Source: CAYVLI01 sp964452105 [NCBI: uncultured Nitrospinota bacterium]
GTDB taxonomy: Bacteria > JAUXIQ01
Assembly: GCA_964452105.1 (NCBI GenBank)
Contig: CAYVLI010000079.1
Coordinates: 1-5,146 of the forward strand
Reading direction: 5' to 3'
Length of the DNA stretch: 5,146 nt
Shown here: one piece after another, positions 1 through 5,146 of the stretch
Layout of the letters: each line of letters opens with the position of its first letter
Position numbering within the stretch: the stretch's first letter is position 1
Made by a program: the position numbers and the translations under genes
The notes under the pieces: model-generated
The model's input: the letters and a program-made list of their open reading frames with translations, nothing else
Database searches by the model: none
What the model was told of the DNA's origin: nothing

Positions 1-1741
1 AGTCGTACAGCCCGTCGAAATTGACCCGGAGCGCGGGCACTACCCAGGTCTCCACGTCGATGAGCATTTGGGACAGGGGCTCTTTGCCTCGTATTCGTTT
101 TCTTTCTTCCCTTATATCGTAGCTCTGGGACAGGGTAATGCGAGCCATCTCTCTAACCCTGCTTCTGCCCGATTCCCCCGTTTCTCTAACTATGAAGCGA
201 TTGGTAAAGGCATAGGAGATGACGTTGGAGGCGCCGAAATCATCTACCTCGTCGAAATCAAGGAGACGCCCTTCTACCCCCCTGCCGATATCGCTGACCC
301 ACCTGTAAGTTACTACCGGCTCCACTATGTGCACCAGGCGGTCTATTCGCCCCACCTGCAAGTTATAGCTCCTGTAAATGCGCGGCGCTTCCAGCGTGGA
401 TTGGAGAAATAACAGTTCCCGACTCAAGGGCTTCTCGCTTCCCCTCTGTTCGCTGTAAACCGTCTCTCTGAAACCCATGCTCTGGGTGAAATCCCACCAG
501 GAGAGTGAATTTACGGGGAAGGTCAACCTGGGGAAGAAGTCTAAACGGGAGAGGTTCCTGTTTTCGCCGCCCGGCAGTTCCTCGATGAAATTCGCTCCCG
601 ACAGGCTGAAGTCGTAATAGAGCGGCGTTTCGAACAGCTTCTCCCTGACGTTCAGGAAAGTTAGTTCGGGGAGGGTTGCAAAAGAGGGGGTTCCCTTCTC
701 GATGGTTCCTTTGAAAAAACGGTTCTCCATCTGAAGCGCACGGCGCTCCCAGTTCTTTCTCGCATAGAGGAAAGAGTCGGTGCGCACTTTGGCCCTGCTC
801 TCCACATCCAGATCAAAAGTTCTGGAAGGACTCACCGCACTCTCCAGGTCTATTTTACCCATGCTCACCACGTCATTCCTGAAACGCTGGTAATGTTCAC
901 CCCGCACTCTGTAGAAGGTGGTGTCTCTCACCCGGTCATCGAGAATGGAACCGAATATCTTGCCCCTCGAGTTTCTGGAGAGGATATATCTGTACTCCAG
1001 GCTGGGCCTAAAGCCCCGCTCACTCAGATAATCGAGACCGAAGGTAGCGTCAGACTGCTCGTTTATGGCCCAGAAGAATTTGTTCATCACCGTGAACCCG
1101 TCCAGGCTGGACGTACCCAGGGATGGGAATAAGAAGCCTGTGGATCTCTCGGTCTTGGCCGGAACGACGGCGATGGGCAGCGATACCACCGGTTTCCCTT
1201 TGACCCTGAAGGTCACGCCTCGGAGAACCGCAAACCTGTTTATGTGCAGCGTACCCTGCTTGAGGGTAACCAACCAGGCGGGATTATCGCATCGGCACGT
1301 GGTGAGCGAACCGTCCTTAAGCTTGTATTCGGTCTGGCTTATCCGCTCCACCGTTTTACCGATAATGAAATAAGCTCCTTCGATGTACCCCTCTGCATCG
1401 TAGAGAACGCCCAGATTGGTGTTGACGTTGAAGTCCAGACGCCGCGCGAACACTCTCGTGTCATCATACTCGAAGACTACGTTGCCCCTGGCTTCGAGGT
1501 TTCCCGCGGCCTTGTGGTATTCCATGTAGTCCGCCGCGAGGAAGTGCTCGCCGTACGTTGCGTGAGCGAACCCTCTGGCCGTGATAACGCCATTTTTTCT
1601 GTCCCAGACCACCTCATCCGCATGGATATCAAGCGGCAGCTTCTCCTCGGCCCGGGCTTGCGGTGCAGCAAATATGGCGCCGGATACAACGAAAGTGAAG
1701 CACAAAAGCGCCGTTATCAGTAAGCTGGCAATGCTCCTCAT
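1..1741 (-). CDS. lptD: LPS-assembly protein LptD (OstA family), 3' end beyond window
   Basis: Outer-membrane translocon subunit that, with the lipoprotein LptE, inserts lipopolysaccharide into the outer leaflet. I translated 580 codons open to the left edge with no stop. Residues 1-31 look like a Sec signal peptide: Arg2, a hydrophobic stretch at 4-26, and likely cleavage after ARA at 29-31. Residues about 37-190 resemble the OstA/LptA beta-jellyroll, including NLEARGNVVFE at 81-91 and TTCRCDNPAW at 147-156. Then comes the family hallmark at the start of the barrel: ERSTGFLFPSLG (198-209), FFWAIN (222-227) and SDAT (230-233). The remainder has the alternating aromatic/polar character of a beta barrel. 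Family members usually run about 700-850 residues, so perhaps 120-250 are missing. The ATG start is supported by an in-frame TAG 19 codons upstream with no ATG, GTG or TTG between, but only a weak Shine-Dalgarno precedes it. The two visible mature cysteines are C149 and C151. The family assignment is firm; LptE is not in view. Confidence 0.93.
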   Translation of the reverse strand, partial: MRSIASLLITALLCFTFVVSGAIFAAPQARAEEKLPLDIHADEVVWDRKNGVITARGFAHATYGEHFLAADYMEYHKAAGNLEARGNVVFEYDDTRVFARRLDFNVNTNLGVLYDAEGYIEGAYFIIGKTVERISQTEYKLKDGSLTTCRCDNPAWLVTLKQGTLHINRFAVLRGVTFRVKGKPVVSLPIAVVPAKTERSTGFLFPSLGTSSLDGFTVMNKFFWAINEQSDATFGLDYLSERGFRPSLEYRYILSRNSRGKIFGSILDDRVRDTTFYRVRGEHYQRFRNDVVSMGKIDLESAVSPSRTFDLDVESRAKVRTDSFLYARKNWERRALQMENRFFKGTIEKGTPSFATLPELTFLNVREKLFETPLYYDFSLSGANFIEELPGGENRNLSRLDFFPRLTFPVNSLSWWDFTQSMGFRETVYSEQRGSEKPLSRELLFLQSTLEAPRIYRSYNLQVGRIDRLVHIVEPVVTYRWVSDIGRGVEGRLLDFDEVDDFGASNVISYAFTNRFIVRETGESGRSRVREMARITLSQSYDIREERKRIRGKEPLSQMLIDVETWVVPALRVNFDGLYD

Positions 1742-1890
1742 GGATTTATCCCGACATCTTATGGAGTGGTGGAAGCAGCATCCTTGCGCCGGCTCCTAAA
1801 GCATATTTCTTTCGGGTAATCCTCTGGCTAAACAGATTGCTTTTATCGAAGGCAGGGCGTTCCATTGCGCCGTATGCTCGATACGGCGCT
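1742..1890 (-). other. folC-lptD intergenic spacer
   Basis: This 149-bp spacer is the longest non-coding stretch in the window. Besides the hairpin next to folC, it holds an AGGAG (1793-1797, minus strand) followed after 11 bases by an ATG at 1781. That ATG opens an 11-codon frame (MLLPPLHKMSG) whose TAA (1748-1746) ends four bases before the lptD ATG. The AGGAG is the best Shine-Dalgarno-like site in the spacer, yet it lies too far upstream (51 bases) to serve lptD directly. I could not find a convincing sigma-70 promoter pair. Whether lptD is read through from folC or has its own promoter cannot be decided from the sequence alone. Confidence 0.5.
1867..1889 (-). other. Perfect 9-bp inverted repeat just after folC stop (RNA hairpin)
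   Basis: The arms GCGCCGTAT (1867-1875) and ATACGGCGC (1881-1889) are exact reverse complements around a 5-base loop. The stem starts one base after the folC TGA (1893-1891). The base of the stem is GC-rich and should be stable in RNA. On the minus strand it is followed by AATGGAACGCCC and no T-run, so it is not a standard intrinsic terminator. It could be a 3'-end stabilising or processing hairpin, an attenuating structure between folC and lptD, or a U-tract-less terminator. The sequence is nearly symmetrical, so the same hairpin would form on either strand. Confidence 0.6.
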
Positions 1891-3201
1891 TCACGCATCT
1901 TGAAATCTCAGGCAGCGCCTGGCTTCTCCCACCAGGAAGAGCGATCCTGTGACCAGGACCACGTCTTCCCGATGGACGCCTTCCATCGCCATATCCATCG
2001 CCCGGGCCACCGTTCCAGCCGTGCGGACATCTATACCGTGCAGGGAAGCCGATTCCCTCAGAGTTCGAGTGTCCGCAGAGCGAGCCATATCGGGCCTGGT
2101 CAGTATCACCCGCCTGGCCATTGGAACAAGCTCGGCCAGCATGTTTGAATAATCCTTGTCTGCCATGGCTCCGAAGACAAGCACCGGATTTGCCCGGGGA
2201 AACATCTCTTTCATCGCGTCTACCAGAACCCTGGCCGCCGCAGGGTTATGGGCGCCGTCCAGTATCACGCAGGGTTCTCTGGAGACCACTTCCAGCCGGC
2301 CCGGCCAGGAGGTGTTCTCAAGCCCTTCCCGCAGCGCCTCTTCGGTAATACTGTAACCGGCCTCTTCCAGCCTCAGGCAGGACGCTACCGCCAGCGCGGC
2401 ATTGCCCGCCTGATGTCCCCCGAGGAGGCGGATCCTCAACCCTTCGAGCTTCTTATCCCGTTCCCGGTAGTCGAACGTCTGGCCCTCCAGAGAAAACTCC
2501 GTCCTCTTCCACCGGTAATCCTTCTCGCCCCATGTCAGCGGCGAACCGCTCCTTGCCGCTACTTCAGCGATCGTTTCCCGGGCTGCACTTATTTGAGGCG
2601 ATGTCACCACGGGAACACCCTCTTTGATTATCCCGCACTTTTCCCTGGCTATCTCTCCAAGCGTCCGGCCCAGATAATGGGTATGGTCATATTGAATGTT
2701 TGTAATTACTGTGAGGAGGGGGTGTACTACGTTGGTGGCGTCCAGTCTTCCTCCGAGGCCCACTTCCATGATTGCGAAGTCCACACCCTGTTCGGCGAAG
2801 TAGGAGCAGGCCATGGCGGTGGCGAACTCGAAGAAGGTGACGCGGGCCGGAGGGTCGAAATCGCCCGCATTTCGTTCAAGAGTTCTCCTTATCCGCATAT
2901 AGTGGCGCACCATGTCTTCCTGTGAGATGTATTCATCGTTTATGCGGATGCGCTCGCGAAATTCCTGGAGGTGGGGTGATGTAAACAGCCCTGCTTTATA
3001 TCCCTGACGGCGCAGTATGGATTGGATGAACGCGGCTACCGAGCCTTTGCCGTTGGTTCCTGCGATGTGTATTACCGGCGCCCTCTCCTGAGGGTTGCCT
3101 GAGGCTCGCAAAAGGTTTCGGATGTTGGAGAGACCTAATTTTATTCCGAACCTGTGCAGCGAATATAGGTAGCCGACGGCGGCCTGGTATGCTTGAGACA
3201 C
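1891..3201 (-). CDS. folC: Bifunctional dihydrofolate synthase / folylpolyglutamate synthase FolC
   Basis: Cytosolic ATP-dependent Mur-ligase-family enzyme that adds glutamate to dihydropteroate and then to reduced folates. The 436-residue length is normal. Visible motifs in order: P-loop GTNGKGS (48-54); FTSPHL (73-78) and ERIRIN (83-88) of the folate-binding region; EVGLGGRLDATN (146-157); DHTHYLG (172-178); EIAREKCGIIK (183-193), whose K188 occupies the position of the carbamylated lysine in characterised homologues; GHQAGNAALA (262-271); TSWPGRLE (297-304); and DGAHNP (315-320) in the C-terminal domain. The start codon is GTG (3201-3199). An in-frame TAG lies six codons upstream and the first internal ATG would remove the P-loop, so the GTG start is well supported. 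It begins 10 bases after the accD stop, with GAAGAGAG overlapping that stop as a weak Shine-Dalgarno, which suggests coupled expression with accD. Whether both activities are present, or only one, cannot be read from the motifs. Confidence 0.96.
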   Translation of the reverse strand: MSQAYQAAVGYLYSLHRFGIKLGLSNIRNLLRASGNPQERAPVIHIAGTNGKGSVAAFIQSILRRQGYKAGLFTSPHLQEFRERIRINDEYISQEDMVRHYMRIRRTLERNAGDFDPPARVTFFEFATAMACSYFAEQGVDFAIMEVGLGGRLDATNVVHPLLTVITNIQYDHTHYLGRTLGEIAREKCGIIKEGVPVVTSPQISAARETIAEVAARSGSPLTWGEKDYRWKRTEFSLEGQTFDYRERDKKLEGLRIRLLGGHQAGNAALAVASCLRLEEAGYSITEEALREGLENTSWPGRLEVVSREPCVILDGAHNPAAARVLVDAMKEMFPRANPVLVFGAMADKDYSNMLAELVPMARRVILTRPDMARSADTRTLRESASLHGIDVRTAGTVARAMDMAMEGVHREDVVLVTGSLFLVGEARRCLRFQDA

Positions 3202-3205
3202 CGGA

Positions 3206-3213
3206 CTCTCTTC
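3206..3213 (-). promoter_or_regulatory. Probable ribosome binding site of folC
   Basis: The purine-rich GAAGAGAG overlaps the accD TGA and ends four bases before the folC GTG. The match to AGGAGG is imperfect. Overlap of the site with the upstream stop codon, together with a GTG start, fits translation of folC by ribosomes finishing accD. It supports the GTG at 3201 as the start. Confidence 0.45.
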
Positions 3214-4054
3214 AGGCTAACAGTTGGAGCACCTGGCCTATGGTGCTTTTCATTACTTTGCGTTCCACCACCATGTCCAGCATGCCGTGCTCGAGCAGAA
3301 ACTCAGCCCTCTGGAAGCCTTCAGGGAGGCTCTGTCTGATGGTCTGCTCTATGACCCTGGGGCCCGCAAACCCTATGAGCGCGCCAGGTTCAGCCATTAC
3401 AACGTCTCCGAGCATGGCGATGGAAGCCGTGACGCCTCCTGTGGTGGGATTGGTCAAGACCGATATGTAAGGCACACCCGCGCTGGACAACCGGGCAAGG
3501 GCGGCGCTGGTCTTTGCCATCTGCATCAAGGAGAAGATGCCCTCCTGCATCCGGGCTCCTCCGGAGCAACTCACTATTACCAGAGGCCTGTTCCCCTCCA
3601 TGCTGCGCTCGATGGCCCTGGTGACTTTCTCGCCCACGACGGAGGCCATGCTCCCGCCCATGAAATTGAATTCGAAGATGCAGGCTTCCAGCGGGATACC
3701 TTCCAGCTCCCCCTGGCCGCAGATGACTGCTTCTTTCAGCCCCGTCTTCTTGATGGCCGCCTTGAGCCGGTCGGGGTATCTCATGGAATCCTTGAAATAA
3801 AGCGGGTCCAGAGAGGCGAGGCCGACATCCATTTCCTGGAAAGCTCCTTTGTCGATTAACTGGGCTATACGCTCTCTGGCGCTGATACGGAAATGATAAT
3901 TGCATTTGGGGCAAACGTTTATCCTGCGCTCCACCTCTTTTTTGTAAACTATCTCCTTGCAGCCTTCACACTTTACCCATAGGCCTTCGGGCATCTGGAC
4001 CTTTTTCTCGCCCACCCTGGCGAGGGGGCTCTTTATCTTTCGAAACCAGGTCAT
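3212..4054 (-). CDS. accD: Acetyl-CoA carboxylase carboxyltransferase subunit beta
   Basis: Beta subunit of the carboxyltransferase half of acetyl-CoA carboxylase. With AccA it moves the carboxyl group from carboxybiotin on AccB to acetyl-CoA, giving malonyl-CoA for fatty acid synthesis. The 280-residue protein opens with the family's four-cysteine zinc ribbon (C29, C32, C48, C51; CxxC-x15-CxxC). The crotonase-like carboxyltransferase fold follows, with GGSMASVVG (133-141), SGGARMQEG (164-172), the PTTGGV turn (203-208) and [13 protein letters not shown] (227-239). No key element is missing. The ATG at 4054 is the only usable start, since an in-frame TGA lies seven codons upstream with no ATG, GTG or TTG between. 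The Shine-Dalgarno is weak (GAGAG about 10 bases upstream). It is followed 10 bases later by folC, an arrangement common in bacteria. No accA is visible in the window, so its partner is encoded elsewhere. Confidence 0.97.
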   Translation of the reverse strand: MTWFRKIKSPLARVGEKKVQMPEGLWVKCEGCKEIVYKKEVERRINVCPKCNYHFRISARERIAQLIDKGAFQEMDVGLASLDPLYFKDSMRYPDRLKAAIKKTGLKEAVICGQGELEGIPLEACIFEFNFMGGSMASVVGEKVTRAIERSMEGNRPLVIVSCSGGARMQEGIFSLMQMAKTSAALARLSSAGVPYISVLTNPTTGGVTASIAMLGDVVMAEPGALIGFAGPRVIEQTIRQSLPEGFQRAEFLLEHGMLDMVVERKVMKSTIGQVLQLLA

Positions 4055-4136
4055 GTCGCTACTGCTCTCGCGTCAGGATTCATGATGCGGAACGCAACTC
4101 CACGCCTTACCGCATATTTGATCCTTATTGGGATTT
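4055..4136 (-). other. ilvC-accD intergenic spacer with tiny overlapping ORFs
   Basis: This 82-bp spacer has no T-run terminator. On the minus strand it contains a 7-codon GTG frame (4103-4080, VELRSAS as encoded). Its stop overlaps, as ATGA, the start of a 10-codon frame (4083-4051, [10 protein letters not shown]). The stop of that frame in turn overlaps the accD start, again as ATGA (4054-4051). A 6-bp inverted repeat (4085-4090 with 4110-4115) with a 19-base loop lies across the first mini-ORF. These could be a translational-coupling leader or chance; neither mini-ORF has a well-spaced Shine-Dalgarno. Confidence 0.3.
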
Positions 4137-5129
4137 TCATTTCTTTATCCAGCGCATCATACCCCGGAGCTCTTCGCCTACCTTCTCTATGAGATGTTCC
4201 TCGTCTTTCCTGGTGAGAGCATCGAAGACTTCCCGCCGGTTCTCATTTTCCTGAATCCACTCCCTGGCGAATTGGCCGGACTGCACTTCGGCGAGGATTT
4301 TTTTCATCTCTTCCCTGACATGCTCATCTATCACTCTCCTGCCGCGGGTCAGGTCTCCGTACTGAGCGGTATCGCTGACCGAGTAGCGCATGTTTTTAAT
4401 ACCCCCTTCGTAGATGAGGTCCACTATGAGCTTTAGTTCGTGCAAACATTCGAAGTATGCTATCTCCGGTTGGTATCCCGCTTCCACCAGGGTATCGAAG
4501 CCGGCGCGCACCAGCTCGGTGATGCCGCCGCAAAGGACCGCCTGCTCTCCGAAGAGGTCCGTCTCGGTCTCTTCCTTGAAGGTGGTCTCTATCACTCCCG
4601 CCCTGGTGCCTCCAATGCCTCTGGCGTAGGCCAGAGCTATGTCCCGGGCTTTACCGGTAGCGTCCTGGTGAAGAGCCAGGAGGCAGGGCACCCCTGCGCC
4701 CTCTTGATACACCCTTCTGACCAGATGGCCTGGCCCCTTGGGGGCTACCATGAAGACATCAACGTCTTCCGGAGGGACTATCCGATTGAAGTGTATGTTG
4801 AACCCGTGAGCGAAAGCCAATGCCTTTCCCGGCTTAAGCCCTGATGAAATCTCCTCATCGTAAGCCTTCTTTTGTTTCTCGTCCGGAATGAGTATCATTA
4901 TTATGTCGCCGGCCCTGGCCGCCTCTGCGGTATCCAGAACTTGATGGCCGTCCTTTTCGGCTCTCTCCCTGGATGCGCTTCCGGGCTGCAGCCCTACCAC
5001 CACGTCCATTCCGCTGTCTCTGAGATTACCTGCATGGGCGTGCCCCTGGCTGCCGAAACCGATTACTGCGATCTTCTTTCCAGCCAATACGTCCAGGCTC
5101 GTGTCTTCGTCATAATAGATTTTTGCCAT
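4137..5129 (-). CDS. ilvC: Ketol-acid reductoisomerase (class I, short form)
   Basis: Second enzyme of valine and isoleucine synthesis (also feeding leucine and pantothenate). It isomerises and reduces 2-acetolactate or 2-aceto-2-hydroxybutyrate to the dihydroxy acid, using Mg2+ and NAD(P)H in the cytosol. The 330-residue length matches class I enzymes. The N-terminal Rossmann domain shows GFGSQG (24-29) and the cofactor-specificity loop [12 protein letters not shown] (46-57). Serines 51 and 53 are of the kind that bind the 2'-phosphate of NADPH, so NADPH is the likely cofactor. The APKGPGH motif lies at 129-135. The knotted C-terminal domain carries the expected metal ligands D191, E195, E227 and E231, within [14 protein letters not shown] (189-202) and [17 protein letters not shown] (from 227). 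The C-terminus is intact. The ATG at 5129 has a reasonable Shine-Dalgarno. Upstream genes, perhaps ilvB/ilvN, are outside the window. The next gene, accD, follows after 82 bp on the same strand. Confidence 0.98.
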   Translation of the reverse strand: MAKIYYDEDTSLDVLAGKKIAVIGFGSQGHAHAGNLRDSGMDVVVGLQPGSASRERAEKDGHQVLDTAEAARAGDIIMILIPDEKQKKAYDEEISSGLKPGKALAFAHGFNIHFNRIVPPEDVDVFMVAPKGPGHLVRRVYQEGAGVPCLLALHQDATGKARDIALAYARGIGGTRAGVIETTFKEETETDLFGEQAVLCGGITELVRAGFDTLVEAGYQPEIAYFECLHELKLIVDLIYEGGIKNMRYSVSDTAQYGDLTRGRRVIDEHVREEMKKILAEVQSGQFAREWIQENENRREVFDALTRKDEEHLIEKVGEELRGMMRWIKK

Positions 5130-5135
5130 TGTCGT

Positions 5136-5143
5136 CTTTCTCC
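5136..5143 (-). promoter_or_regulatory. Ribosome binding site of ilvC
   Basis: GGAGAAAG precedes the ilvC ATG, with the GGAG core ending 10 bases before the start. It is the clearest Shine-Dalgarno of the four genes and supports the ATG at 5129. The window ends three bases further upstream, so no promoter or leader can be assessed. Confidence 0.65.
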
Positions 5144-5146
5144 ATT

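Noticed and set aside
1244-1723. 159-codon plus-strand frame
   Set aside because: It is antisense to the N-terminal part of lptD, whose signal peptide and jellyroll motifs make the minus strand clearly the coding strand.
1795-1840. Sigma-70 promoter with TATGCT as a -10 in the folC-lptD spacer
   Set aside because: No acceptable -35 hexamer lies 16-18 bases upstream; the nearest partial match is about 21 bases away.
1832-1863. Sigma-E-like promoter before lptD (GGAAC ... TCTG on the minus strand), considered because E. coli lptD is sigma-E controlled
   Set aside because: The spacing between the two elements is several bases too long and the match beyond GGAAC is poor.
1867-1889. Intrinsic terminator call for the hairpin after folC
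   Set aside because: The stem is strong but no T-run follows on either strand, so it is listed as a hairpin of unknown role instead.
2248-2925. 225-codon plus-strand frame antisense to folC
   Set aside because: It lies wholly within folC, which has all its family motifs. The antisense translation shows no recognisable domain and is of the kind produced by GC-rich codon usage on the opposite strand.
3224-3859. 211-codon plus-strand frame antisense to accD
   Set aside because: It is fully covered by accD, which has the zinc ribbon and carboxyltransferase motifs; the product is low in recognisable structure and rich in His, Gly and Pro, typical of shadow frames.
4085-4115. Terminator between ilvC and accD from the ATGCGG/CCGCAT inverted repeat
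   Set aside because: Only six base pairs with a 19-base loop and no T-run; too weak to call.

Overview
The window carries four genes, all on the minus strand. In transcription order (right to left) they are ilvC (ketol-acid reductoisomerase), accD (acetyl-CoA carboxylase carboxyltransferase beta subunit), folC (dihydrofolate/folylpolyglutamate synthase), and the first 580 codons of an lptD-type outer-membrane LPS-assembly gene that runs off the left edge. No RNA gene, mobile element, CRISPR array or plus-strand gene could be supported. Long plus-strand reading frames inside folC, accD, ilvC and lptD are antisense shadows of these genes.

Layout: lptD 1-1741 (3' end missing); a 149-bp spacer 1742-1890 holding a perfect 9-bp hairpin directly after the folC stop and an 11-codon mini-ORF just before lptD; folC 1891-3201 (GTG start); a 10-bp gap; accD 3212-4054; an 82-bp spacer 4055-4136 with two tiny overlapping ORFs; ilvC 4137-5129 with its ribosome binding site at the right edge. 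The short spacers, the common strand and the lack of any hairpin plus T-run suggest one transcription unit, at least for accD-folC and plausibly from ilvC through lptD.

The organism is a bacterium with an LPS-containing outer membrane, shown by LptD. It makes branched-chain amino acids (IlvC), has the multi-subunit bacterial acetyl-CoA carboxylase (AccD), and makes or polyglutamylates folate (FolC). The sequence is moderately GC-rich by eye. The accD-folC pairing is common in many bacteria, and the set is compatible with Desulfobacterota- or Nitrospirota-like diderms, but the window does not fix the lineage.

The genes do not form a single pathway. They are housekeeping functions: valine/isoleucine synthesis, malonyl-CoA for fatty acids (and so for lipid A acyl chains), folate cofactors, and export of LPS to the cell surface. 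The window looks like core genome rather than an accessory island, and I found no strong candidate for an undescribed system. The points most worth a second look are the CxC cysteine pair in LptD, the hairpin after folC, the mini-ORFs before lptD and accD, and the ilvC-accD-folC-lptD order.
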